The notes below the pieces were generated by a model. The model saw only the letters and a program-made list of their open reading frames with translations. It did not search any database and was not told the DNA's origin. DNA of 64,000 bases from Amphiura filiformis (taxonomy: Eukaryota > Echinodermata > Ophiuroidea > Amphilepidida > Amphiuridae): positions 31,804,848-31,868,847 of the forward strand of contig NC_092641.1 of assembly GCF_039555335.1 (NCBI RefSeq). The letters run 5' to 3'. Position numbers and translations under genes: made by a program. Shown here one piece after another: positions 25,285-37,633 of the stretch. How positions within the stretch are numbered: position 1 is the first letter of the stretch; the number at the start of each line of letters is the position of its first letter.

Positions 25285-26299
25285 CATTAGGTACAATATC
25301 TTATTTGATCCTTTAGCACGATCGGTGTCTAGTTCGGTACCGACGACTCTTTTTTCATACCCTAGTAATGTAATAAATTGTATCAAGCATAATAACTAAC
25401 ATTTGCATATTGTTATCGTTTTTAATTTAAATAAAACGAAAGCACTATTTAAATGTACAATAAAAAGAGTGATCGAAATAGATGTTGTGCCTAAGCTCCA
25501 TGAAACATTTCCCGTACATAGGGTGTTCCAGAAAAATTGAAAATAAAAACAACAACCCCAAATATTCAGTGTTTACCTAATGTAAAAGCCTCATCTTTTA
25601 GCTATCATGTGCAAACTAGAGCTCAAGTGTTAAGTTAGAGATGATATCTGTATTATCAAGTTAAACCCCGTCTGACAACACTAGGTTGTGGCATTTAAAT
25701 ACGGTATGCAGGCAAACACTAAATGACTGTTTAAGACATATTTTAAAATATCATTATATTTGCCGCTGTTTGGGGCATGTGCAGTCCATTTATAAATTTT
25801 ATTTGATGTATTTTAATCATATGTGTTTTTTTTCTGCAATCATTTTAAAATATTAATAATAAAAAAATAAAATTCTTTTTTTCCTTTCTTTCTTATCTAT
25901 GCACGTGCAACGGGACATAGATATTGTATTTGTTGCGTTTAGTCTTCTCCTTCTCCTTACGACCACACCTTTGCTCTAGCTCAAGAACTAAAGTAGCCTC
26001 GGGCCCATACTTGGTATAATGATGACCCGTGACCCAAAAATTTCTTAGGGTAGCCTCGACCCCAGAGGTCAAAGGTCCGTGGCCCTAGTGGCCAAAATGT
26101 AAAAATACAAAGCATGGAATTTTTCAACAAATAAAGCAGCATTATGGCCCTGAGTTGGTACAACAATAGCCTTAAGGGTAGTCTATACGTATTTTCAGTT
26201 ATACATGAGGGCCCCCCATGTGTCATATATTATGGGCCCCATAGATCCCTCGGAAATATGGTAAAATAAGGGCAAAAGAAATACATTGGGCTAGCTCTA

Positions 26300-26520
26300 A
26301 ATTTCCTTTGTTTGGCTATCTCAAAATCAATATTTCCGAGTTCCGAATTTTGGGATGCGATCAAGCAAAATCTGTCACTCGGAAATATTTAATTTTCAGT
26401 TTTATATGTGGAACACTGTATGAGCCTATTGAACAACCAGTTCCACATTGGCCACAGATCTCAAAATCAATATTTCGAGTTCCGACTGATTTTGCTTGGC
26501 ATCACATATGTGGAACAGAG
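26300..26520. repeat. Inverted dispersed repeat, shared with 32.69-32.94 kb and 24.64 kb
   Basis: TCTCAAAATCAATATTTC, GAGTTCCGA and GATTTTGCTTG occur on both strands around a TTATATGTGGAACA middle. Confidence 0.6.
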
Positions 26521-26636
26521 AGCCCATTGGCCACAATTATAGAAACAAAAATTATAAAACAAAGGCCGTTTCTCAGCAAATACAGTAGCCACAGGGCGCC
26601 GATTCAGTACACTATGTCTTCAGCATTATATTGTTA

Positions 26637-26795
26637 GGGGCTGTGCAATAATTATGAGCCCTGGGGGAGGGTAAAATTGGGGGGGGGGGGGCAATAATTT
26701 TCTGGCACACATTCATGGGGCGCCTTTTAAATAAAACGCTCTAAAAAGGCTTAGGAAAACAGTACGGAAACGCTTAAATAGTAATACACCTTATG
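26637..26795. repeat. Dispersed repeat, partner of 62.23 kb
   Basis: Same order of blocks as 62,231-62,415, with a 13-base G run. Confidence 0.7.
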
Positions 26796-26913
26796 TGTTC
26801 ATGGGCCACATAGGCCAAACATAAATGAGCCCCAGGACCCCAAATGTTAAAACAAAGGGACGGCCGTTCAGGGGGTGTTAGGGTGGAAGTCACCGGCATA
26901 GATATTTGTGTTT

Positions 26914-27153
<240 letters not shown>

Positions 27154-27745
27154 TCGTCAGCTACGTTCAACGTTCACATATTTTCATGGGTCCATTCCGC
27201 TAAAATTTATGAAGCTTCGTAAGTGTTGTAAGTTCCTTTTCACTAAACTAACTTACGAACGGTACCCTTCGTATGTAATAGGATTTACTACAGGGTCCCT
27301 CAAGTATCGGGTATTCATAACTTTACGAACGGTTACTTGAGTGTTAAAAGTTTAGTGAAATGGACGCCATATATCATAACGTTGATAAATTTACTCCCTA
27401 AAACCTGGCAAAGATTAAAGCATACATTGACTATTGCGATGTAATAAACAGACAAAACGACAGGTTATTACTTGGGTAGCACTAGGTAAAGGTAAGGTAT
27501 CTCAAATGAACATATTTTAGATATCTATCGTGTTCAGATCAATATTTCAGATCGACTAAAATAGCATTCGCTTTTTAGCTTCTTCTTCATATATATCGCG
27601 CTTAGCTCAACGTTGCAGTTTTAACAGAGATTAAGAAGGCGTTTAATTAAAATTACTCGCCTGTCAATCCAACGGCAATGTCAAGTGTCTTCTTTCCCCG
27701 ACGGCGAATTACCATAAACTTTTGTTTCTGCTGTATGATAAACAG

Positions 27746-28166
27746 AGCCGGATTTACGATTGAGCCAGATGGGCCGGACCAAGGGCCCACAAAATTTGGC
27801 GGCCACCAAATTGTTCTTTGCATTTTTCTTATTTGGTCTATGCTTTGTTCCAAAATATAGTAAAATTGTAAACTTATATGCGCTTCTCGCGCACTGGCAC
27901 TTCAACTAGCAAAATTAACTTTCATTTTAGGCGAAAAGTAATGTAAAATTAAATTTTTTTTGCGTGCTTTGGGTGCAACTTCCCTGATAAAATCGGAATA
28001 AAATATGCCCGTTCCCCTCTAAATTTTTATACTTTCGCCGCGACTGTCGATCTTATACGGAAACCAAAACTTGGCCACTTGAGTGCACATGCCTTCCTCA
28101 CGGTGAGTTTGGGGCCTCCAAATTTTGGCCTGACCCAGAGCCCTTAAAAAGGTAAATTCGGTCCTG
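27746..28166. mobile_element. hAT-like MITE, diverged
   Basis: The inverted ends read CAGAGCCGGATTTAC and, from the other side, CAGGACCGAATTTAC, followed by matching GGGCC-rich and CAAAATTTGG blocks. The length is about 420 bp. The target duplication is not clear. Confidence 0.5.
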
Positions 28167-28648
28167 ATAACTAACGCTTATATGCGCCATAAAACATAAC
28201 AATTAGGATTGTCAGTAAATGTAATTTGCAAAAGTTCTTGTTAACAAATGTAAAGAAATATTGGATAAATTTATAGTGTTATAAATACAGGTGTGCCTGG
28301 AAGAACTGTATCGTCGGAAACTGCAATGTTTGGGTATTTTAAGCCATAAACAAAGCATAATTGAATAACCGATGTGGTTGAGGAATATATCAGCTATCAT
28401 ATACCTCTCAGTTTTTGAAAAATAGATTTATTTTAATAAACTACCTCATTTTCAATCCATTCCAAGGAGTCAAATATCTACCAATGATAATAAATGCCTC
28501 ATGCGCTGATGATGCGCAGCGATTAGCACTCGAATACAGATCATCTATTGATTTTTGAATCCGTAGAAAGGTTTGAAAATGAGGGTGTTTTTTAAAATTC
28601 TAATATTTTCAATAACGGAGTGGGCTATTGTCAAAATTCAACAAGTAT

Positions 28649-29114
28649 CATCATCATCAGTCGGCTGCGGAGCAGGCGACTACAAGCTTTCTCCACCTAT
28701 TGAGATCTTGGGCAAGCGAAACAATTTTGTTTGGCTGCAACATCCCTTCAGTATCTCCCAGGAGGTGCTTGACATACTGTAAGCACAGTGTGCGCGGTCG
28801 TCCCGGTTTCCTCTTCCCATGTGGTGGAATATAAAGGGCATATTCTTTCACAGGCTTGTCGTCTTCAAGACGCAGTGTATGGCCGAGAAATTTTAGTTGA
28901 TGAATCTTGACTCTGGCAACCAGTGGAGTGGTGTTGGTCAGATTGTAGATGGTTTCATTTGGAATCCGATCCACACGCTTGATGTTTAACATGACTCTGT
29001 AGCAAGATGTTGCACAGGCATTGATTTTGTTTTCCATGTCCTTGGTGATTACCCATGACTCACACCCGTACAGAAAGACAGTAACACAAGTTGTCTCAAA
29101 CAGCTTGATTTTTT
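28649..29114 (-). mobile_element. 5'-truncated RTE-like LINE with 12-bp target-site duplication
   Basis: An open minus-strand frame (about 29,110-28,657) encodes the C-terminal end of a non-LTR polyprotein, with LYGCESWVITKD, QLKFLGHTLRLEDD and GKRKPGRPRT. The stop is followed directly by a (TGA)n tail, as in RTE elements with almost no 3'UTR. TTCAACAAGTAT flanks both sides (28637-28648 and 29115-29126). The open frame and exact duplication point to a fairly recent insertion. Confidence 0.8.
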
Positions 29115-29831
29115 TTCAACAAGTATATGATAGCTGATTTTTTCCGCAACCACGCTGGTTATTTAGTTATGGCGTCAAAATACCCAAACAATTAAGTTTA
29201 CGACGACACAGTTCTTTCAGGGACACCCTGTACATCAATGACGTTTCGTGTTACATCGTAGCACTATTGAAATTGAATGATAAGTTCTCCCACTCCTGCT
29301 TGTCTGCTTAATGCCGGGCTTAATGTTGGAACTTGACTATGGAAGCGCTGTTTTCAAGCAACTGGTCTTAAATATGTGGTAGAAAATGAATTTCCTCATC
29401 TCGGTTTAAGGCCCATTCTCCGATTAAGTGTTCAAGTTTGGTCTCAGGAATGACAAAATGCTAACCACGAAGAATTCCCAAAAATCATTCAGAATCAGTA
29501 ACCTTTAACAGTTTCAGAACAAAAACAATGCATGGGTGATTTTTACAATTGTTCATTTTTGAACAATATTACTTGTACGTATTGGGGATAACGTATCTGT
29601 GGTAGCGTATCTGTGAAGCCATTTCCCAGCTTTGTCTTAAATGTGGTACATAACACAATAGTTTCAAAGTAAAAAAAATAGGTCTATTAACGGCAAAAAG
29701 TCCTGACGTTACGTTCATGTCGTCACAGATACGTTACCTAAATTCTACCCCCTCGGAAATAACGCTGTGATAAATTAAATGAAGCCAAATACCATACCAC
29801 ACTTTAGTACATTGGGTGAAGATTGATCAAG

Positions 29832-29882
29832 TATGGGTATTAAGTCGGAAAGTGTTTACATTTGCACGACTTAATACCCATA
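29832..29882. repeat. Perfect 16-bp inverted repeat
   Basis: TATGGGTATTAAGTCG and its exact complement, separated by 19 nt. No adjacent gene. Confidence 0.9.
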
Positions 29883-30229
29883 TATCCCTTCCATCTCAGC
29901 CATTTATCATTAAAAAGAAAAGAATTAAACACCTGCTTTGCTTTTGAAAATGAAGAAGAAGAATACCAAAGATTAAGTTTTCTTTTACAAACACATGACT
30001 ATCCATGCCTACTGTATTGTTTGAGAATTGAGTCCTATGGACTCAGATACAACTTTTAACACTGTTTAAAACGGTCTCTTTTATTTTACATAATGAACCA
30101 TTGTGACTGAACGCACTGACGCGTGACGCTGAAATTTGGTCCACATGTGTAAAACAAATACGGCTACCTGTATCTTTTTACTGGTTTGCATTTTGTCAAC
30201 TATTTTTCGATTTATTTAAAAAAAGTATT

Positions 30230-31200
30230 GGGGGGTCTGTGACTCTGTGCCTCTGTCTGTGACTCTGTCTGTATGTCTGTCCGCCTATTTTCTCGGAGAC
30301 TAGGGGTCGCGCGTTCCTCAAACTTGGTGGGTGGGTGCAGCTTGACCACAGACAGAACAAGTTTGTATTGGTTAGTGGGTCAAGGTGACCCGAGGTCATC
30401 CAGGGGTCAAATGAGTAAAAACTGTTTTTCTCAGAGACTGGGGTCGCACGTTCCTCAAACTTGACGGGTTGGTGCGTCTTGACCCGGGACAGACCAAGTT
30501 TGTATTTGTTAGTGGGTCAAGGTCACTAGAGGTATCTAGGGGTCAAATTAGAAAAAAACTGTCATATGGGCATGCAACTTGGTGGGTAGGTGCATCTTGA
30601 CCTAAGACGGAACAAGTTTGTATTGGTTAGTGGGTCAAGGTCACCCAGGGGTCATCTGAGGTCAAATTAGTAAAAACTGTTTTCCGCCTATTTTCTCGGA
30701 GACTAGGGGTCGCACGTTCCTCAAACTTGGTGGGTGGGTGCATCTGGGCCTCAGACAGAACAAGTTTGTTTCGGTAAGTGGGCCAAGATCACCCGAGGTC
30801 ATCCAGGGGTCATCTGAGGTCAAATTAGTAAAAACTGTCGTATGAGCATGAAACTTGGTTGGTACAGTCAACCTTTAGAGTCAAATTTTTGGAAGGTCAT
30901 TTTGGGGTCATCCGGGGTCACCCAGGGTCATCTGAGGTCAAAATAGTAAAACTGTCGTATGGGCATGAAATTTTGTGGGTACAGTCAACTTTTAGAGTCA
31001 AATTTTTGGAAGGTCATTTTGGGGTCATCCAAGGTCAAATTACTAAAAACTGTCGTATGGCCATGAAACGTGGTGGGTACAGTCAACATTTAGAGCCAAA
31101 TTTTGGAAGGTCATTTTGAGGTGACAAGGGGTCATCTGAGGTCAAATTAGTAAAAACTGTCCTATGGGCATAAAACTTGGTGGGTACAGTCACCATCAGC
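30230..31200. repeat. Degenerate tandem array, roughly 90-140-bp units
   Basis: Repeated elements are GTCGCACGTTCCTCAAACTT, GGTGGGTRCAGTCAAC, AGTGGGTCAAGGTCACC, CATCTGAGGTCAAATTAGTA and AAAACTGTCGTATGGGCATG in changing order. It starts with a TCTGTGACTCTG simple repeat and ends near CAGGTAATCGCGACAGCCGAG. No coding support. Confidence 0.85.
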
Positions 31201-31631
31201 CAGGTAATCGCGACAGCCGAGAACCGCCAAATACGGGTAACCGCCTAGTTACAAATAATAGTGCTTATTTAACTCATCCAGCACATCTTTATTTTTATTG
31301 GCCTCTTGGTGTTTTATCAGGCATTGGAAATGGCCCAGTGGTTCTTCCAAATCTTGTTGAACCAGGGGCCACTGTTTTTGCCAAAGTGGGCCCCTGGTTC
31401 CAAAGCTCTCTTATTTTCACCCTTGGTGACAGCCTTATCCCTCCCACTTTACCCCATCAAAATCATGCAGATTTTAGTATCAGGTTAAACGGAATATCAC
31501 GAAATACTCCTTTTAAAAAGTAGTGAGCTTCAAAAAGTTAGCTAATTTAAACATACATGATGCCTTTTTAAGGCCTGAAATATGTTTTGGTCAGGCATTA
31601 TTAGCAAAAACATGGTAGTTTGGTTGTTACC

Positions 31632-31868
31632 AGTACCACCCACAGTGGTGGCACCATGGGGGGCATGGGGAATCCCCAGTCAGAACTCTTGTATCCCCCT
31701 GTTGCCCCAGAAAAAAAAAACTCAAAAGACAAAAATTTCCACTTTTGTGCGGTATTTTGCGCAAAATTTGTTGATTTTGCCCCCCCCTGAATATCACTTT
31801 GCCCTGGTTTTAATGCCCCCGAAAAAAAATTCCTGGCGTTTTATATCCTGTATTGAATACGCCACTGA
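31632..31868. mobile_element. Possible hAT-like MITE
   Basis: Starts CAGTGGTGGCACCA and ends with a CGCCACTG border. The G/C-run interior resembles the element at 25.1 kb. The flanking duplication is imperfect. Confidence 0.3.
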
Positions 31869-32009
31869 CACCCAGGAAGTCATATACTTTGATACATTTT
31901 GCTTCTCGGGTTTTCCTTTAAACCTTCTGCTGGAGGAATTTAACTAGAAAACTTGGACGCCGGTGAATATTATGAATATTTTACATATTTTTGATTTAGC
32001 TCATCTTGT

Positions 32010-32360
32010 TTGGGCACTTCGTGATCCACAGCCTCATCCCCACTTTTCTCAAAAAAAGTTGAGATTTTTATATCACTGGAATACTCTGGCTACATAATGG
32101 ATGTACAAATATTTCTGCAGATTAATTCGTTTAGCAAAGATATGAAATTTGAATTTTCGTTCTGGTGCACCAGAACGAAATTTTTATCGGAACATAAAAT
32201 CTATGGAGCAAGTGTAATACACATAATCATGCATAACTCGCAAACGCAAAATCGGAATCAACTGAAATTTGAAGGAAATATGCTTTTTTTGGATATGTAC
32301 TGAAAAATGTCATAAAAAGAGGATGCTAGGATCACGAAATACTCCTTTAAAAGTGATGAG
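32010..32360. repeat. Dispersed repeat, uninterrupted copy
   Basis: Shares TTCGTGATCCACAGCCTCAT, GAGATTTTTATATCACTGGA, TTCGTTCTGGTGCACCAG and GGATGCTAGGATCACGAAAT with 57.73-58.63 kb. It includes a 24-bp perfect palindrome at 32156-32179. Confidence 0.75.
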
Positions 32361-33624
32361 CTTCAAAATCATGTTATAATCAGACCACCCAATTTGAAGG
32401 TTGGCTAATTTATACAATGTAACAATGGCTAAATAATAGCAATGGAATTTTTTAAAATTGAAAGTATATACAGTCATGAAAACCATATTTTAGCAGTAGA
32501 GTACCCTGACATTATGAGGAGTTCACGAATAAAAATAATTTTGTAGTCTTAATTCAAGCCCGTATCCACCCAGGGCGACATGCTGTATGTTCCTGCATCG
32601 GTTACTTTAGCATGCTGTATTGTGCTGTGCATAAGTTATTGCATGAGTAACAGCCGAAAATGGTTATCATAGATTCTCAAATATGTGATGCGATCAAGCA
32701 AATTCAGTCGGAACTCGGAAATATTGATTTTGAGATATAGCCAAACAAAGGTACTATTTCCTTTTGTTTCCTGTTGTTTTGGAAACTCTTTAATTGCTCA
32801 TATCTTTGGAACTGGTTGTTCAATTTTGATGGGGTTTTCTAAAAAATGCAGCTGTGTAAATGTTTGTTAATATCCTGTAAGAAACTGAAAATTTATTATC
32901 TCCGAGTTCCGACTGATTTTGCTTGATCGCATCACATATACGGTCTTGATCAACCTGTATTCCTTGTTTAATGTTTTACTTTAAACTTCTGTGTGATTTC
33001 GGATTTTATGTAGACTACCAAATATAGAAAATAATGAGGCGCCGGTGAATATTCATAACATTTTACCATCCATTCATTTACCGATATCTTGTTTGTCATT
33101 TATTGTTTGACCACAAACGTAAACACTCACGCACATGGTGCATGCATGTGCTAGTCCATTATATGCGCGTATGTTTGGCGAGCAGGGACACAATATACGG
33201 AACGCACCTTGGCTGGCGACATGGAGGAAAACAATGGCATATCCATTGCTTCTTTAGCTTTATTGTTTTATACTTTCTAGGCATGTTATAACTTCTATCT
33301 TCACACATTTGAGAAAGCAACTCCTAAGTATAAGTTACATTAATAAAAGTTATTTCTTTCCGACAAAACAAGTCGAAATACCACTTGAAACTATGGGCGA
33401 CACAGATTTGGTATTTTGAACACTTTATCGGAGAATGTGCCATATCCTCCCCTTTTCTTTATCCTAATCGCTTCTGTTATGTATTTTCAATAACACAACG
33501 AGATGAAACGAATTAGACAGGGGCAGGAATATTTAAAAAGATGCGATTTTGAAATGCAAGAAGAAACCTGAAAACGAGGGAAACTACAGAATGATTAATA
33601 TGGATCGACAAAGATGCTCTCTTA

Positions 33625-33705
33625 TGTGGGAAATCAAGCCGGGAATCGCACCTGGGCGGCAGTGGTGAGAGGCGAGTGATTTGTCCATTACGACAACCCA
33701 TCTTT
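33625..33705 (-). mobile_element. tRNA-derived SINE head fragment
   Basis: Minus strand: GTTGTCGTAATGGACA (A-box-like), then CGCCTCTCACCACTG, then GGTGCGATTCCC (B-box-like). This arrangement is common to many marine-invertebrate SINEs. No tail or target-site duplication was found. Confidence 0.5.
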
Positions 33706-35284
33706 CACACATTGGCATATCTATTAGCCTTTTAGAGTTATGACGGACACAATAGGTTAGCGCTACACGAAGGGGGTAAAGTCTTTTTCAATTTGGCGGG
33801 TTTTACCCATATTGAATACTGCCCTCCTATTGTATACGCCATGCTTCGAAAAGGCTAAATTTGCATTATTTTTGCACCTTGTCCTTTAAATGTTCACAAG
33901 CCGGGTTACTTTCGCTAATTATAGTGATTTTTGCTCCCTTTATACCCATGATGATGTCATTCTCGTTGTATGCACGTTTATTAATAATCGAACAATGTAA
34001 TGTTGCCCCTCCATTATACGCCATGCTTCCGAAAAACTAAATGGTTCTTTAAATGTTCACAGCCACGAATTATATATCTTATTAGTCATTCCTTTGCACG
34101 TTTATTAATGACGACTTCTTTTATTTAGAGCGTTTTGTACATTTGTTATCTTTCTATTTAGTGTGTAGGCTTTGTGTAGTTAGCGCCCACTGATCTTGCT
34201 GATTGGCAAGACATACAAGAATAGAATAATATTTGTGACGTGGTATATCGGAAGCAGACATTTTTGGGCAGGATCGTAAATGGAGAAATAGCCAAAAGTC
34301 TGTCCGGGGTGATTTTTTCACAATTTGGTTTTAATGTTTAAAATATTGTCTGATAGTTTCAGACCAGAATATAACTGGCATTTTCAAGGTAAATCCTACT
34401 CTCAACATTCTCAATAATATTTTTAAAGGCCGATATCTTAATTACCAATTTCCAATTTTATAATACCATAACTTACGAACTCAATGTCTTTGCTTAGGAA
34501 TATGTCCAATTTCATGGGGGAAAACGGCGTTGTGGAGCAAAATATATGTAAAAAGCTTAAGATATGTAAAAACCTCAAAATTGATAATCTACCCAAAAGT
34601 GTCGGTTTTTGACATGACACGTCACATTTTATCGGGTAGAATCTTAGGCACCACAATTAGTTTATCGTATAGCGCTATCTATGCCCCGATATACGGACTG
34701 ATGGCTCTTCCCATACTACCCTGGAGATGTAATAAATAGCATTGGGCATACTAATAAAAATGTGTACATTGTTTTCATTGTTATTTTACTAGACAACGAT
34801 AGCATTAGGCAAAATGTTCAGGGTACTATCGTGAGACTCTGGGTTCGATAGAAAGAACTATCGGTACTTCTTACCGGACTGAGAGCTATATGGGTGAAAA
34901 TTGAACTTGATGCCTTACCTATCTACGCTTTCCAGATAAAATGCAGTAAATATAGATAAATAATAGATTCCGTCGTTTGATTTAACAGGTGCAATATGTA
35001 CTGTAAGTATATAACGTTATCAGTTTTTTAAAACTTATTCATTGCATTTCTACATGCATACTGTAGCCGAGCGCACACAAGAACACTGTTTGGGCGCACT
35101 ACCATGACTACAGTTGAACTATTTAACGTGACATTCTGCTTTTCATCAAAATCAATATTTCTTTCTAATCATGCATCAAGTAAATCTTCCGAGTCCATGT
35201 GATATCAATATGTAATAGGAACTTAAACTTGATGAATCTGTCTGGCATTCAGTTAGGACGCGGGACTACCGATTGTTATTGTTC

Positions 35285-35560
35285 TGCAAGGCTCACTCAG
35301 TCATTTAATAAGGCAATACAAACGATCGAATTTGGTATTCAAATGAACAAAATTTTGAGTTACACCTTTTCAGTGTAAAATTTTTTTTCTCGGCCAAATG
35401 AAAAGCAATAATTTTCATTTTTTCAGTAAATATCAGGAAAAACTGTAATGCTTGATACTGTATTTTTTTTCAAATCTTAGTGTTAAACTTAGTCGTGAAA
35501 TTCAGTCATTTAGTGTAAGATTTTCGATTTTGATAGGCTTCAACTCTGCCCGCGAGCCTT
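35285..35560. repeat. Dispersed repeat shared with 61.44-61.69 kb
   Basis: Both contain CAGTCATTT, AATTTTGAGTTACA, CTCGGCCAAATGAAAAGCAA and GTGTAAGATTTTCGATTTT. No open frame. Confidence 0.7.
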
Positions 35561-37067
35561 TTTTTGATCAATCTTTTAGCTTTTCAAAGTAATATAGTTC
35601 GCTAAAGAAGGATTTTTCCCAACTTTCTAACGCACATCACCGTGAGCGATATATCATAGTTTTGTCAGAACTTCCGTTTTGATTCCATAATTTTTGACTA
35701 CCAGCTGAAAAATTTTCAAATCCACGCGTGAAATCTTAGGCTAATACTAGCATTGTGGATCGATATCTCTGGGTGCCCGGCCTGGATACAGTGTTGCCAG
35801 AACTTCAATATAGCAAAGAAATTACCTAGTGTTTCAATTGTCATGAAGGTGACTGGGTATAGTGCCTTTTGTTTGTGTTCGTTTGAAATTGCTTAAACCC
35901 ACCGAAAGTCATAATCAATGAAGCAGCCAAAACAATACAAGGTTAAACATGGAAGTTTATAACAACCTATTATAATGACCTAAAGGAAAAATCATTTATG
36001 GCAACAATGAGCCTTGCATTGTAACTTTGTAAGTCATGGTTAAAATGTGTTGAGTACCCACCCCACCCCATAGGCCTACATAATATTACATACCGGTACC
36101 TTATAATATTTATATAGCACGGCTATACATGTAGCTATAGCCTACATTTAGAAAGTAGGTCCTATAGCGCTAAATTATGACAAATAGGCCTACACAAACC
36201 CGAACGCAAGTCTGAAGGGTGTAATGAAAATGCCAACCCGCGATGGGGGGGGTCATTCAAAATTCACCTGGAGATAGGAGGGACAGAAAATTAAAATCCC
36301 CTCTAATAACACGCGAATTTTTCTAGGTAAATAAACAAACAAACAAACAGACAAAATGGTTTTCATAATCATGGAATCCATAGCCCCTATAAATTGAAAT
36401 TGCAGGCTATCACGGGAGCAAATTTCCAAAATTCACCTCATTTACCAGAATTGGGGATTTGGGCTACCAAATCGCTGGTCAGGCAATCCTGGTTTTCAAT
36501 GGAAAAGGGACCTGGTTGACAACAATTAAAATATCGATTATTTCTGCTGGTTGTTCTGGAGATAAAGTACTGAGTTTGACATTTTCGGAGCATGAAGGGA
36601 AAAAGGGTAAAATAAAAACGGAAATTCTGACAAAACTATAATATATAGACCCACACGATGTGCTTTACAGAGGTGGGAAATATCTTTCTTTAGCAAACTA
36701 TATTAGTTTGAGACGCTAAAAATGAATTCCGTAAAAAGCCCGCGGGCGAACTAAAGGCCTATAAAAATCAAAAATATCACACTAAAAGACAAAATATGAT
36801 GCTTGAATTTTAACACCAGGATTTAAAAAAAAATGTATATCCAAGCACTATGTCTTTAACTGACATTACTGAAGAAAAAAAAAAATTGCTTTATATTTGA
36901 CCTAGCTAAAAGGTGTCTCTTTTCATAGTGCTCATTTTAACATGTATCGATCGATTTTTAGCGCGACTACGCATTTCTAAAGAATTGGTAGTCCCGCGTC
37001 CTAACTGCATTATGGTGTCTTATATATCAGCACCAGCCAGGAATATAACTTTTGATGCAAGGAACAA

Positions 37068-37484
37068 TCAAAACATAGCCGTCATGATCATTGGTATCAG
37101 CAGTAGAAGAATCAGTGGTAGAGTGGTATCAGCAGTAGTAGCAGCATCATTTGAATCATCAGCAGTGGTACCAGCAGCAGTAGTAGAATCGTTGGTATCA
37201 TCAGCAGCGGTACCAAACACAGTAGCTGCATCATTGGTATCATCAACAGTGGTAGCATCATTGGAACCAGCAGCAGTTGTATCAGTAGCAGAAGTGGGAG
37301 CCGAAAATGTGGTATTGTCTCCGTTGCACAGATTTCCACGGCAACAAGTTACATTTAAGCTTTCGTCTGCCGTTATTGCAGAACTACTGTCGGAGCAGTA
37401 AGAGCAGTTGCTGGAACTGTTAAGACATTGAGAAGAAACTTCCTCGTCACAACCCCTGATTATAGAGATCGGTGTCTCCAATGT
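37068..37484 (-). CDS. Copy 2 last exon: LU domain end, repeat stalk, GPI signal
   Basis: The exon has an aattcag acceptor in phase 0 and 138 codons before the TGA. It completes the LU cysteine pattern with Cys304, Cys312, Cys319, Cys322 and the CC-x3-LCN terminus. Next come imperfect 14-15-residue units of the type T-A-D-D-T-N-D-A-A-T, likely O-glycosylated. The end is TTLPLILLLLIPMIMTAMF, with no cytoplasmic tail, as in GPI-anchor signals. The opposite strand is also open across this exon, but that frame is a shadow of the Thr/Asp/Ala repeats. Confidence 0.82.
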   Translation of the reverse strand, partial: TLETPISIIRGCDEEVSSQCLNSSSNCSYCSDSSSAITADESLNVTCCRGNLCNGDNTTFSAPTSATDTTAAGSNDATTVDDTNDAATVFGTAADDTNDSTTAAGTTADDSNDAATTADTTLPLILLLLIPMIMTAMF

Positions 37485-37586
37485 CTGAATTGGTTAATAA
37501 GATGTGATGAAGGGAAATGGAGTAAAATAGAACATAAAACAGATCAACGAGAATAATACATTAATTAAAGACGAAATCAACTATAA

Positions 37587-37633
<47 letters not shown>

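Noticed and set aside
30230..31200. Regular repeats considered as a CRISPR-like array or a coding repeat protein
   Set aside because: Units are degenerate and directly abutting, without uniform spacers, in a eukaryotic context, and frames are broken.
36913..37401. 162-codon plus-strand open frame rich in Val/Ala/Ser
   Set aside because: It is the antisense shadow of the copy 2 last exon; the minus strand has the LU motif, GPI tail and splice site.
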